A DNA stretch of 64,000 nt from Pseudomonas cerasi (GTDB lineage Bacteria > Pseudomonadota > Gammaproteobacteria > Pseudomonadales > Pseudomonadaceae): assembly GCF_900074915.1 (NCBI RefSeq), contig NZ_LT222319.1, positions 4,001,001 through 4,065,000 of the forward strand, in the 5' to 3' direction. The position numbers were made by a program, and so were the translations under genes. Of this stretch, positions 10,410 through 20,929 are shown piece after piece (position 1 is the stretch's first letter; every line of letters begins with the position of its first letter). Under the pieces are notes generated by a model. That model was given only the letters and a program-made list of their open reading frames with translations. It was not told the origin of the DNA and searched no databases.

Positions 10410-10478
10410 TGAACAATAATGAACAGAAAATACTGAACACTTGAACAAAATGAACATTGACTTTGAACAAAACTGAAC
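10410..10478. repeat. Seven-fold TGAAC direct-repeat array (candidate upstream activating sequence)
   Basis: TGAAC occurs at 10410, 10420, 10434, 10442, 10451, 10464 and 10474, most copies continuing as TGAACA. Spacings are 10, 14, 8, 9, 13 and 10 bp. The array sits 75-145 bp upstream of the sigma-54 promoter element, a typical distance for activator-binding sites, and just before the divergent activator gene. It is likely the binding region of that activator. Confidence 0.6.
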
Positions 10479-10564
10479 GACACTGGACGGACGTTGCGGG
10501 CAAGGATGGTCACGCCGACGGGACCTAAAAACAAAAACAATACGTCATATTCGCAGGCATCCTC

Positions 10565-12418
10565 ATGTCTCAAACCAGCGCTTCGCTTGCTCACGACATC
10601 ATCATTCAGGACTCATGGACCCGCTGCCGGGACTTCGGCCTCAGTCATCAGACGCGCCCCTCATTCGGCCAACTGCCGGGGGCGGAGGTTTCCAGGCTGC
10701 TGGAGCGCCATCGCGGACTGGTACAGACCACCCATCAGGAGGTCCTGCCGGTCTACGAAAACATTCTCAGCAACTCCAGCTGCCTGATTCTTCTGGCCGA
10801 CCCTCAAGGTCAGTTGCTCAAGTCCTGGGGTGCGCAACGCTTCGTCGAATCGTCCCAGGCTCAGGGCTTCATGCCCGGTGCCAGCTGGAGCGAACGCGGC
10901 ACGGGCACCAACGCCATCGGCACGGCGCTGGCCTGCGAACAGGCCATCCATATCGAACCGGACGAGCATTTCCTCAAGGCCAATCGCTTCATGACCGGTT
11001 CGGCCTCACCGATCTTCGACGCCGACAGGCGCATCATTGCCGTGCTGGATGTGTCCAGTGACAGCTTCCTGCCACCCTCGCACACGCTGGGCATGGTCAA
11101 AATGATGAGCCAGTCGGTGGAAAACCGCCTGATCCTCGACCAGTTCCGCGATTCCCACTTCCAGTTGATCTTCAATACCGGTCTGAACAACCTCGACAGC
11201 CAATGGGCTGGCCTGCTGATTTTTGACGAAAGCGGCCAGATCCTGTGCGCCAATCGGCGTGCCGACGCCCTGCTGGGGAAGACTCCGGCCGGCGCCAGCA
11301 TCGAGACGCTGTTCAAATGTCCGATCCTGCAATTGCTCAGCGAGACCGAAGCGCGTCCGTTTGCATTGCATGCATTTGGCAACAATCGCTTTCAGTGCCT
11401 GCTCAAGCGGCCGACCCGCAAGCCGCTCAAGCTGCACAGCGTACAGCCAGTTCAGGCACCCGTGGCGCCGCAGAGTCTTGACCTGAAGGCGATCAGCCTG
11501 GGTGATGCAAAAATCGAAAAAGCCGTGCGTCAGGCGCAGCGGCTGCTGGAAAAAGACATTCCGCTGCTGATCCACGGGGAAACCGGGGTCGGCAAGGAAG
11601 TGTTTGTCAAAGCCCTGCATCAGGCCAGTGCGCGCGCCGGCCAGCCTCTGATCGCCGTCAACTGCGCAGCGATCCCGGCCGAACTGGTCGAGGCCGAGCT
11701 GTTTGGCTATGAAAGAGGCGCCTTCACCGGGGCCAATCAGAAGGGCAGCATCGGCCTGATCCGCAAGGCCGACAAAGGCACGCTGTTTCTCGACGAAGTG
11801 GGCGACATGCCGATGCCGGTACAGGCGCGGCTGCTGCGCGTGCTTCAAGAGCGCTGCGTTCAGCCACTGGGCAGCAGCGAGTTGTATCCGGTCGACATAC
11901 GCCTGATTTCAGCCACCAACCGAAGCCTGCGCGATCAGGTCCAGGCGGGGCTTTTCCGCCAGGATCTTTATTACCGGATCAGCGGCCTGAGCATCGAACT
12001 TCCTCCCCTGCGCGAGCGGACTGACAAGCATGCGCTTATCCAGCGAATCTGGGAGCGGCACCGTGATGCCCATCAGCGTGCAGGCTTTTCCAGAGAGGTA
12101 CTTGAGTTATTCGAGCATCACCCTTGGCCGGGTAATCTGCGCCAGCTCAACAGTGTGATTCAGGTGGCGCTGGCACTGGCCGACGAACAGCCGATCGGCA
12201 CTGACCATTTGCCCGAGGACTTTCTGCTCGATGCACAGGTGAATGAGGAATGCCCTATCCCGGCCAGAACTCAGGAATCGGCCACGCGCCTTCACGCGAC
12301 CGAGGATCTCGGCCAATTGTTTCAAGCGGCAGGCGGGAATATTTCACAGTTGGCCAAACGTCTGGGCGTCAGCCGCAACACACTGTACAAGCGGTTGCGG
12401 GAACAGCGGATCGTTTAG
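10565..12418 (+). CDS. Sigma-54-dependent Fis-family transcriptional activator (AcoR-like)
   Basis: 617 residues. The N-terminal 280 residues form a GAF-type sensory region typical of AcoR-like activators. The AAA+ domain has Walker A GETGVGKE (near 339), the sigma-54-contacting loop GAFTGAN (near 388), and Walker B GTLFLDEVGD (near 404). The C-terminus is a Fis-type helix-turn-helix (GGNISQLAKRLGVSRNTLYK). It is divergent from the ABC importer, whose promoter is of the sigma-54 class, so it very probably activates that operon in response to a small ligand, perhaps a polyol. The Shine-Dalgarno before the ATG is weak. Confidence 0.92.
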   Translation: MSQTSASLAHDIIIQDSWTRCRDFGLSHQTRPSFGQLPGAEVSRLLERHRGLVQTTHQEVLPVYENILSNSSCLILLADPQGQLLKSWGAQRFVESSQAQGFMPGASWSERGTGTNAIGTALACEQAIHIEPDEHFLKANRFMTGSASPIFDADRRIIAVLDVSSDSFLPPSHTLGMVKMMSQSVENRLILDQFRDSHFQLIFNTGLNNLDSQWAGLLIFDESGQILCANRRADALLGKTPAGASIETLFKCPILQLLSETEARPFALHAFGNNRFQCLLKRPTRKPLKLHSVQPVQAPVAPQSLDLKAISLGDAKIEKAVRQAQRLLEKDIPLLIHGETGVGKEVFVKALHQASARAGQPLIAVNCAAIPAELVEAELFGYERGAFTGANQKGSIGLIRKADKGTLFLDEVGDMPMPVQARLLRVLQERCVQPLGSSELYPVDIRLISATNRSLRDQVQAGLFRQDLYYRISGLSIELPPLRERTDKHALIQRIWERHRDAHQRAGFSREVLELFEHHPWPGNLRQLNSVIQVALALADEQPIGTDHLPEDFLLDAQVNEECPIPARTQESATRLHATEDLGQLFQAAGGNISQLAKRLGVSRNTLYKRLREQRIV

Positions 12419-12423
12419 TGTTC

Positions 12424-12572
12424 GACGCTCGGCAGGCCGAGCATCGAGGACAGGACGCGGAGCGTCCAGAACAGCATGCCCACGCGGAGCGTGGGCACGA
12501 TAGTCTTCCGGGTCATTATCGTTCCCATGTTCCGCGTGGGAATGCACTTCATGACGCTTCGCGTCACCCAGC
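12424..12572. repeat. Palindromic intergenic repeat cluster (P. syringae-type family)
   Basis: Several short palindromes lie side by side between the converging activator and cysS genes: GACGC-GGA-GCGTC, CCCACGC-GGA-GCGTGGG, and TTCCCATG...CGTGGGAA, plus GACGC-TTC-GCGTC. The same modules recur at 44.4 kb and in the tandem array at 51.8 kb. They probably act as transcription ends or RNA stems; no protein-coding role is supported. Confidence 0.75.
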
Positions 12573-12584
12573 CGCCTTACTTGA

Positions 12585-13967
12585 TCAGTCCGCCAGACGC
12601 CAGGTGGTGCCGCCCTTGCCGTCTTCCAGAAGCACACCCATGGCGGTGATCTGGTCGCGGATACGGTCGGACTCGGCCCAGTCTTTCGCGGCACGCGCAG
12701 CCAGACGCGCCTGAATCAGCGCCTCCACTTCAGCCGCATTAACCCGCCCTTCCGCGCCAGCGCGCAAAAAATCGTCGGCTTCGAGTTGCAGGACACCCAG
12801 CACGCTGGCCAGTTGCTTCAAGCGCGCCGCCAGACCCGCCGCCGCTGCGACATCGGACTCACGCAGACGATTGATCTCGCGAACCATCTCGAACAGCACC
12901 GCGCAGGCTTCAGGTGTACCGAAGTCATCGTTCATCGCCGCGCTGAAACGCTCGACGAACGCCTCGCCACCCGCAGGCTCGGCGAGCGGCAGGCCCTTGA
13001 GCGCGTGATAGAAACGCTCAAGTGCCGCCTTCGACTCACGCAGGCTGTCTTCGGAATAGTTGATCGCGCTGCGGTAGTGGCTCGACACCAGCAGGTAACG
13101 CACCACTTCCGGGTGGTATTTCTCCAGCACGTCGCGGATGGTGAAGAAGTTGTTCAAGGACTTGGACATCTTCTCGCCATTGATGCGAATCATGCCGCAG
13201 TGTAACCAGGCATTGGCGTAGGTCTTGCCGGTGGCCGCTTCGCTCTGGGCGATTTCGTTTTCATGGTGCGGAAACTCGAGGTCGCTGCCGCCGCCATGAA
13301 TATCGAAGGTCTCGCCCAGGCAGCAGGTCGACATCACCGAGCACTCGATATGCCAGCCGGGACGTCCTGCACCCCAGGGCGATTCCCAGCTCGGCTCGCC
13401 CGGCTTGACACCTTTCCAGAGCACGAAGTCCAGCGGATCCTCCTTGGACTCGTCCACTTCGATGCGCGCGCCGATGCGCAGGTCTTCGATCTTCTTGCGC
13501 GACAGCTTGCCGTAACCCTGAAACTTGCCGACCCGGTAATACACATCGCCGTTACCCGGCGCATAGGCATAGCCCTTGTCGATCAGGGTCTGGATCATGG
13601 CGTGCATGCCGGGGATATGATCGGTGGCACGCGGTTCCATGTCTGGCTTGAGGATGTTGAGGCGCGCCTCGTCCTCGTGCATGGCACCGATCATGCGCGC
13701 GGTCAGTGCGTCGAACGACTCACCGTTTTCCCGCGCCCGGTTGATGATCTTGTCGTCGATATCGGTGATGTTGCGCACATAGGTCAGTTCATAACCGCTG
13801 AAGCGCAGCCAGCGCGTCACCAGATCGAACGCAACCATGCTGCGGCCATGGCCCAGGTGGCAGTAGTCATACACGGTCATCCCGCAGACGTACATGCGCA
13901 CCTTGTTGCCATCCAGCGGCTTGAAAACTTCTTTGCTCTTGGTGAGCGTGTTGTAGATAGAAAGCAC
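12585..13967 (-). CDS. cysS: Cysteinyl-tRNA synthetase
   Basis: 460 residues, standard for this class Ia monomeric enzyme, which charges tRNA-Cys. The HIGH motif is HLGH (37-40), KMSKS is intact near residue 266 (GEKMSKSLNN), and the zinc ligands are Cys28 (YVCGMT), the Cys in WHIECS near 209, and the His/Glu pair in FPHHENE. It follows glnS with a 24-bp gap on the same strand, so the two synthetases are probably co-transcribed. Confidence 0.97.
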   Translation of the reverse strand: MLSIYNTLTKSKEVFKPLDGNKVRMYVCGMTVYDYCHLGHGRSMVAFDLVTRWLRFSGYELTYVRNITDIDDKIINRARENGESFDALTARMIGAMHEDEARLNILKPDMEPRATDHIPGMHAMIQTLIDKGYAYAPGNGDVYYRVGKFQGYGKLSRKKIEDLRIGARIEVDESKEDPLDFVLWKGVKPGEPSWESPWGAGRPGWHIECSVMSTCCLGETFDIHGGGSDLEFPHHENEIAQSEAATGKTYANAWLHCGMIRINGEKMSKSLNNFFTIRDVLEKYHPEVVRYLLVSSHYRSAINYSEDSLRESKAALERFYHALKGLPLAEPAGGEAFVERFSAAMNDDFGTPEACAVLFEMVREINRLRESDVAAAAGLAARLKQLASVLGVLQLEADDFLRAGAEGRVNAAEVEALIQARLAARAAKDWAESDRIRDQITAMGVLLEDGKGGTTWRLAD

Positions 13968-13991
13968 GTGCTCCCCCTCAAACGTACAGCA

Positions 13992-15686
<1,695 letters not shown>

Positions 15687-15893
15687 AGGATCCTTGGACA
15701 TACGTGCGCGGCCAGGGTAGGCCGACTAAATCAAAGCGCTTATCATAGCCGAAGCTGTCAAGTCCCTGACAACAGACTGCGTATTTGAAGGCATAAAAGC
15801 TGCAAAAGCGCTGAAAAATGTAACCTCGTCTGTAAACTGCGCGTCAGGGTCATAATCTGCCCATTCATGCATGACTAGAGAGCGACTTCCCAA

Positions 15894-16397
15894 ATGCCTA
15901 ATGTAAAGCTGACTACCAACCACGGCGACATCGTGCTGCAACTGAACGAAGAAAAGGCGCCGCTGACCGTTGCCAACTTCATCGAATACGTTAAAGCCGG
16001 TCATTACGAAAACACGGTTTTCCACCGTGTGATCGGCAACTTCATGGTTCAGGGCGGCGGTTTCGAGCCTGGCATGAAAGAAAAGAAAGACAAGCGCCCG
16101 AGCATCCAGAACGAAGCCGACAACGGTCTGCCGAACAAGAAGTACAGCGTCGCCATGGCCCGCACCATGGAGCCGCATTCGGCCTCTGCGCAGTTCTTCA
16201 TCAACGTCGCTGACAACGCCTTCCTGAACCACAGCGCCAAGACCGTTCAGGGCTGGGGTTACGCTGTATTCGGTGAAGTGATCGAAGGCACTGACGTCGT
16301 CGACAAGATCAAAGGCGTGGCAACTTCCAGCAAGGCCGGCCATCAGGACGTCCCGGTAGAAGACGTGATCATCGAGAAAGCCGAGATCGTTGAGTGA
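15894..16397 (+). CDS. ppiB: Cyclophilin-type peptidyl-prolyl cis-trans isomerase B
   Basis: 167 residues without a signal peptide, so cytoplasmic PpiB. Typical motifs are FHRVIGNFMVQGG (catalytic Arg in FHR), the SAQFFINVADN block, and GYAVFGEVIEG. It overlaps lpxH by 4 bp at the TGA/GTG junction, suggesting translational coupling, the usual Pseudomonas order. It is divergent from glnS. Confidence 0.96.
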   Translation: MPNVKLTTNHGDIVLQLNEEKAPLTVANFIEYVKAGHYENTVFHRVIGNFMVQGGGFEPGMKEKKDKRPSIQNEADNGLPNKKYSVAMARTMEPHSASAQFFINVADNAFLNHSAKTVQGWGYAVFGEVIEGTDVVDKIKGVATSSKAGHQDVPVEDVIIEKAEIVE

Positions 16398-17140
16398 TAC
16401 TGCTGATCTCCGATCTGCACCTTGAACAGGAGCGCCCGGACATTACCCGGGCGTTTCTGGATCTGCTCGCAGGACGCGCTCGCGACGCCGAGTCGCTGTA
16501 TATCCTCGGGGATTTTTTTGAAGTCTGGATCGGTGACGACGCGATGTCGCCGTTCCAGCTTTCGATCTGCAAGGCCCTGCGCGAGTTGAGCGACAGCGGC
16601 ACACGAATTTTTCTGATGCACGGCAACCGTGATTTCATGCTCGGCAAGGGTTTCTGCAAGGCAGCAGGCTGCACGCTGCTGAGTGACCCGAGCGTCGTGC
16701 AGTTGAACGGTGAGCTGGTGCTGCTGATGCACGGCGACAGTCTGTGCACCCGCGATGAAGGTTATATCCGGATGCGTCGCTATCTGCGCCATCCGCTGAC
16801 GCTTTTCATTCTGCGCCATTTGCCGCTGGGCACCCGCCATAAGCTGGCGCGCAAGTTGCGTAATGAGAGCCGTGCGCAAACCCGTATGAAGGCCAACGAT
16901 ATTGTCGATGTGACGCCGGACGAGGTGCCGCGGATCATGCAGCAGTTCGGCGTGCGTACGTTGGTCCACGGTCACACTCATCGTCCGGCGATTCATAAGT
17001 TGCAGATTGGCGATCAGGCGGCTAGGCGCATTGTGCTGGGTGACTGGGATCGTCAGGGCTGGGTGTTGCAGGTGGATGATCAGGGTTTCAGCCTGAACTC
17101 GTTCGACTTTGTGCCTGAAACGACTGCGCTGTTGAATTGA
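16394..17140 (+). CDS. lpxH: UDP-2,3-diacylglucosamine pyrophosphatase
   Basis: 248 residues, GTG start overlapping the ppiB stop by 4 bp. A calcineurin-like metallophosphoesterase of lipid A synthesis that hydrolyses UDP-2,3-diacylglucosamine to lipid X and UMP at the inner membrane. All metal-binding blocks are present: SDLHLE (6-11), GDFFEVWIGDD (near 40), GNRDF (near 77), HGDSLC (near 114) and HGHTHRP (near 195). An intact gene fits an LPS-making Gram-negative. Confidence 0.95.
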   Translation: MILLISDLHLEQERPDITRAFLDLLAGRARDAESLYILGDFFEVWIGDDAMSPFQLSICKALRELSDSGTRIFLMHGNRDFMLGKGFCKAAGCTLLSDPSVVQLNGELVLLMHGDSLCTRDEGYIRMRRYLRHPLTLFILRHLPLGTRHKLARKLRNESRAQTRMKANDIVDVTPDEVPRIMQQFGVRTLVHGHTHRPAIHKLQIGDQAARRIVLGDWDRQGWVLQVDDQGFSLNSFDFVPETTALLN

Positions 17141-17229
17141 TTGCGCGGGAACGCAGCTGAGAGCACAGCTGCTCCGTGACATCAGATGGATTGGCGTTCG
17201 ACTCAAGTCACCTTTTCGCCCCTCGACGA

Positions 17230-17292
17230 CTCACTTTGAGGGACCAAAGTGAGCAAACTCCCCGCTCCTGTTTCCGGCCCGACTTCGTCGGG
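17230..17292. other. Two adjacent hairpins in the lpxH-emrB gap
   Basis: CTCACTTTG (17230-17238) pairs perfectly with CAAAGTGAG (17245-17253), and CCCGAC-TTC-GTCGGG spans 17278-17292. The 264-bp gap between the converging genes lpxH and emrB contains no supportable gene. The hairpins may end transcription or mark a degenerate repeat. Confidence 0.55.
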
Positions 17293-17404
17293 TTCCTTCG
17301 CCCTGTCACTAACGTCGCACTCTGCGTCGTCTGTGCCATCGCGGTTGAAAAAGCACTTTAGAGCAGTTTGGCCAAAGGCACGGTTCAGATAGGCGCATAA
17401 GAAA

Positions 17405-18943
17405 TTAGTGCCCGCCCCCTGCCGCAGGCCCCGCCTTGGCGGCGAATGGGGGCTTGGCCAGCCAGACGAGCAGGATCAGTCCTGCGAATATCCAGCCCAG
17501 CAGGTAGAAGTAATCCACGGTGGACATCATGTAGGCCTGGGCGTTGAGGGTCTGCTCCAGTTGCGCGTAGGCCTGCGGGCTGGCGCCGCCCAGGCTGTCA
17601 AGGGCGTGGCGGGTGGCTGGGTCGAAGGTGCTGATGTTTTCACTCAGGTAGGCATGATGCTGGTTGGCGCGGCGAATCCAGATCCAGGTGGTGAGCGAGG
17701 CTGCGAAGCTGCCGCCCAGGGTGCGCAGGAAGGTTGCCAGCCCTGAACCATCGGCGATCTGATTGGGCGGCAGGTCAGACAGCAGAATACTCAGAGTCGG
17801 CATGAAGAACAGTGCCACGCCAATGCCCATGAACAACTGCACCATCGCCACATGCTCGAAATCCACGTCGGTGTTGAAGCCTGCACGTATGAAGCAACTC
17901 AACCCCATCGCCAGGAATGCCAGCCCGGCCAATAGACGCAGATCGAATTTGTGCGCGTACTTGCCGACAAAGGGCGACATCAGTACCGGCAGGATGCCAA
18001 TCGGCGCGACGGCCAGCCCAGCCCAGGTGGCGGTGTAGCCCATCTGGGTCTGCAACCACTGCGGCAATATCAGGTTGATGCCGAAGAAGCCGGAATAGCC
18101 GCCGATCATGACCAGTGTGCCGATGCGGAAATTGCGGTAGGCAAACAGGCGCAGGTTGACGATCGGATGCTTGTCGGTCATTTCCCAGATCACGAAGAAG
18201 ATCAACGCGACCAGCGAAATCAGCGAGCCAAAGATGATGAAGTTCGACTCGAACCAATCCAGATCATTACCCTTGTCGAGCACTATCTGCAGCGCGCCCA
18301 CACCGACGATCAGCGCTATCAGGCCAATATAGTCCAACGGCTGACGAGCAGTCGTGACCGGCCTTTTGGCCATCTGGGTACGCACCACCAGCACGGCGAA
18401 CAGGCCGATGGGAATGTTGATGAAGAAGATCCAGGGCCAGCTATAGCTGTCGGTGATCCAGCCACCGAGGATCGGACCGGCAATGGGCGCCACCACCGTC
18501 ACCATCGCCAGCAATGCCAGGGCCATGCCTCTTTTGGCGGGTGGGTACACCGCGATCAGCAAGGTCTGACTCATCGGATACAGCGGACCGGCGACCATGC
18601 CCTGCAGCGCGCGAAAGCCCACCAGTTCCGGCATGGACTGGGAAATACCGCACAGAAACGAAGCCATCACGAACAGAATGGTGGCCCACAGGAACAGCTT
18701 GACCTCACCGAAGCGGCGACTGAGCCAGCCGGTCAGCGGCAAGGCAATCGCGTTGCTGACCGCAAACGAGGTGATCACCCAGGTGCTCTGCTCCGAGCTG
18801 ACACCCAGATTGCCGGCGATGGTCGGCAGCGCCACGTTGGCAATCGTGGTATCGAGCACCTGCATGAAGGTCGCCAGCGACAGACCGATGGTGCACAGCA
18901 ACAGGCTTGGCGGGGTAAAAGAAGCGGGGGTGTTGTTGCTCAT
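17405..18943 (-). CDS. emrB: DHA2-family multidrug efflux MFS transporter (EmrB-like)
   Basis: 512 residues, 14 predicted membrane segments, as in the DHA2 (14-TMS) drug:H+ antiporters. The motif A region reads WLSRRFGEVKLF and motif C reads GPILGGWI. It is the last gene of a marR-emrA-emrB unit; EmrB pumps hydrophobic toxicants out of the inner membrane and hands them to EmrA. An outer-membrane TolC-like partner is not in the window. Confidence 0.9.
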   Translation of the reverse strand: MSNNTPASFTPPSLLLCTIGLSLATFMQVLDTTIANVALPTIAGNLGVSSEQSTWVITSFAVSNAIALPLTGWLSRRFGEVKLFLWATILFVMASFLCGISQSMPELVGFRALQGMVAGPLYPMSQTLLIAVYPPAKRGMALALLAMVTVVAPIAGPILGGWITDSYSWPWIFFINIPIGLFAVLVVRTQMAKRPVTTARQPLDYIGLIALIVGVGALQIVLDKGNDLDWFESNFIIFGSLISLVALIFFVIWEMTDKHPIVNLRLFAYRNFRIGTLVMIGGYSGFFGINLILPQWLQTQMGYTATWAGLAVAPIGILPVLMSPFVGKYAHKFDLRLLAGLAFLAMGLSCFIRAGFNTDVDFEHVAMVQLFMGIGVALFFMPTLSILLSDLPPNQIADGSGLATFLRTLGGSFAASLTTWIWIRRANQHHAYLSENISTFDPATRHALDSLGGASPQAYAQLEQTLNAQAYMMSTVDYFYLLGWIFAGLILLVWLAKPPFAAKAGPAAGGGH

Positions 18944-19006
18944 CGCGAATCCCTGAAGACGAATGCGACACCCCGGCCAGCAGGCCGGGGCTCACGGATT
19001 GGCGGT

Positions 19007-20215
19007 TCAGCGCTGAACAGCAGTCTTGCCACCGGGCGCACTGTTCTCGTGAATCAGGCGGGCGATCAGCGCGTCGGCGTCAGCCAGTTGCTCGGTGTAC
19101 ACCTGAGTGCTGAAGGCCGCCTGTTTGCGCGGCTGTTGCGCCAGGACCGGACCGCTCTGGTCATGCAGATTGACTTCAACCGTTGTCGACAGGCCGATAC
19201 GCAACGGGTACTTCGCCAGTTCTTCAGGGTTGATGTGCACCCGCACCGGCACACGCTGGACAATCTTGATCCAGTTGCCAGTGGCATTCTGCGCAGGCAA
19301 CAACGCAAAGGCACTGCCGGTACCGGCCCCTAGGCTGTCGATGGTGCCGCTGTACTTCACATCGCTGCCATACAGGTCGGAGCTGATCTCCACTGGCTGA
19401 CCGATGCGCATCTTGCCCAGTTGGGTTTCCTTGAAGTTGGCATCGATCCACAACTGATCCAGCGGAATGACCGCCATGGTTGCAGTGCCCGGCTGAATGC
19501 GTTGCCCCAGTTGCACGGTGCGCTTGGCGACGTAGCCGGTGACCGGTGCCACCAGCGTCGAACGTGCATTGGCCAGGTAGGCCTGACGCAACTGTGCGGC
19601 CGCAGCCTTGACGTCCGGGTGCGAGGACACCACGGTGTCATCGACCAACGCCACGCTGGTGCTGAGTTGCTGCTGAATATTGTTCAGGGCGCTCTGCGCG
19701 CTGGTCAGGCTGTCTCTTGCGTGCGACAGCTCTTCCTGGGAAATCGCCCCGCCGGCTGCGAGGCTGCGACGACGGTTATAGTTGTCCTGAGCGGTCTGCA
19801 CCGCAGCACGCTGCGCGGCCAGTTGCGCTTTCATGCCATCGACGTTGCTGTAAAGGCCGCGCACCTGGCGCACAACCTTGCCCAGATTGGCCTCGGCGCT
19901 CTGCAGCGAGACTTCGGCATCGCTCGGGTCAAACTTGAGCAGGACCTGCCCTTCGTGCACCAGATCACCATCGTCGGCACCAATACTGATGACGGTTCCG
20001 GTGACCAGCGGGGTGATTTCGACCACGTTGCCATTGACATAGGCGTCGTCGGTCTCTTCGCTCCATTGGCCGTAGATCTCGTACCAGGCCCAGATGCCCA
20101 GTGCGAGGATCACCACGACAATGGCAAGCCCGATCAGCAGGAACTTGCGCTTGCCAGACTTCGGCTCCTGTTGAGGAGCCTGGGCAGATGTGTTTTCAGC
20201 GGCAGCAGTGGCCAT
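19007..20215 (-). CDS. emrA: Membrane-fusion (HlyD/EmrA-type) subunit of the efflux pump
   Basis: 402 residues. A short cytoplasmic N-terminus is followed by one membrane anchor (about 26-47, LLIGLAIVVVILALGIWAWY), a lipoyl/barrel-sandwich domain split by a long alpha-helical hairpin (about 100-200), and a beta-barrel. This is the EmrA/HlyD layout; the protein spans the periplasm from EmrB to an outer-membrane channel. It has a gap of 63 bp to emrB and 72 bp to marR. AAAGGT precedes the ATG. Confidence 0.9.
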   Translation of the reverse strand: MATAAAENTSAQAPQQEPKSGKRKFLLIGLAIVVVILALGIWAWYEIYGQWSEETDDAYVNGNVVEITPLVTGTVISIGADDGDLVHEGQVLLKFDPSDAEVSLQSAEANLGKVVRQVRGLYSNVDGMKAQLAAQRAAVQTAQDNYNRRRSLAAGGAISQEELSHARDSLTSAQSALNNIQQQLSTSVALVDDTVVSSHPDVKAAAAQLRQAYLANARSTLVAPVTGYVAKRTVQLGQRIQPGTATMAVIPLDQLWIDANFKETQLGKMRIGQPVEISSDLYGSDVKYSGTIDSLGAGTGSAFALLPAQNATGNWIKIVQRVPVRVHINPEELAKYPLRIGLSTTVEVNLHDQSGPVLAQQPRKQAAFSTQVYTEQLADADALIARLIHENSAPGGKTAVQR

Positions 20216-20287
20216 GGCAGTTACCTTTAATCAGCGAAGCGACGGAACGACGGCGATCAGGCTCACGCCTGCCAACACGTCGGCTGC

Positions 20288-20776
20288 TCAGCTTTTAGCT
20301 TTGGGGTTGAAGCTCAAACGAGTCAGGGTGATGTGGTCATCGGCAGCCACCAGCACCTTGGTGAGAATTCTTTTCAGGCTCTCGACCTCTTCACTGTCGA
20401 GCGCGGCGAACGTGTCATTCATCGCGTCGGCGCCAATCTGCGGCAACAGATCGGAAAGCGCCTGTCCCTGCTCGGTCAGCGCCAGACGCACCTGACGACG
20501 ATCGGTCGCGGAGCGCTTGCGCACCACCAGCCCTTTCTGTTCCAGACGATCGAGCATGCGGGTCATCGAACCGCTGTCCAGTGACAGGTGCCGACACAAT
20601 TCCACGGGGGTATCGGTAGAAAACTGGGCAATGATGATCAGCACCTTGAACTGCGCGAACGTCACGTCATAGGGCAGCAGGTACTTGTCGAGCATGCGGT
20701 CTTTGAGCGTATTGGTACGACCGACCAGCAGCCCGATGAGGCTGGATTCGAAATTGTCGGGGCTGAAATGTTTCAC
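20288..20776 (-). CDS. MarR-family transcriptional repressor of the emrAB-like operon
   Basis: 162 residues with a winged helix (ELCRHLSLDSGSMTRMLDRLEQKGLV, then RKRSATDRRQVRLALTEQG as the wing), the MarR signature. It starts with GTG at 20776. Upstream are two perfect CTGCCTAGGCAG palindromes overlapping a strong promoter, so it very probably represses itself and emrAB until a toxic ligand binds. It is equivalent in position to E. coli mprA/emrR. Confidence 0.9.
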   Translation of the reverse strand: MKHFSPDNFESSLIGLLVGRTNTLKDRMLDKYLLPYDVTFAQFKVLIIIAQFSTDTPVELCRHLSLDSGSMTRMLDRLEQKGLVVRKRSATDRRQVRLALTEQGQALSDLLPQIGADAMNDTFAALDSEEVESLKRILTKVLVAADDHITLTRLSFNPKAKS

Positions 20777-20792
20777 GGATTGACCCAGATAG

Positions 20793-20804
20793 CTGCCTAG
20801 GCAG
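20793..20804. promoter_or_regulatory. MarR operator 2, CTGCCTAGGCAG
   Basis: A perfect 12-bp palindrome a few bases downstream of the predicted transcription start of marR. It is identical to operator 1, 28 bp (close to three helical turns minus a few bases) away. Confidence 0.75.
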
Positions 20805-20814
20805 TGATTGCAAA

Positions 20815-20842
20815 ATATTACTGCCTAGGCAGCCGTTGTCAA
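20815..20842 (-). promoter_or_regulatory. Sigma-70 promoter of the marR-emrAB operon
   Basis: On minus, a perfect TTGACA (forward 20837-20842) and TAATAT (forward 20815-20820) are 16 bp apart. Operator 1 fills most of the spacer, and operator 2 follows the start site, an arrangement in which a bound MarR dimer would exclude RNA polymerase. Confidence 0.8.
20821..20832. promoter_or_regulatory. MarR operator 1, CTGCCTAGGCAG
   Basis: A perfect 12-bp palindrome lying wholly in the spacer between the -35 and -10 of the marR promoter and abutting the -10. Confidence 0.78.
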
Positions 20843-20875
20843 AGCATTTATTAGCGTGCTTACTAAATCCCCATA

Positions 20876-20905
20876 AAAAAACGACCGCTGGCAAGGCGGT
20901 CGTTT
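20876..20905 (-). terminator. Rho-independent terminator of miaE
   Basis: AACGACCGC and GCGGTCGTT (20880-20904) pair perfectly around a short loop; on minus a run of seven T's follows. It lies 25 bp past the miaE stop and insulates it from the marR promoter. Confidence 0.85.
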
Positions 20906-20929
20906 TGGGGGGCGGACGTGCGAGAGGAA

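Noticed and set aside
10410..10478. TGAAC repeats as a CRISPR or iteron origin
   Set aside because: The repeat core is only five to six bases with uneven spacing, and a sigma-54 activator gene, not a replication gene, is adjacent.
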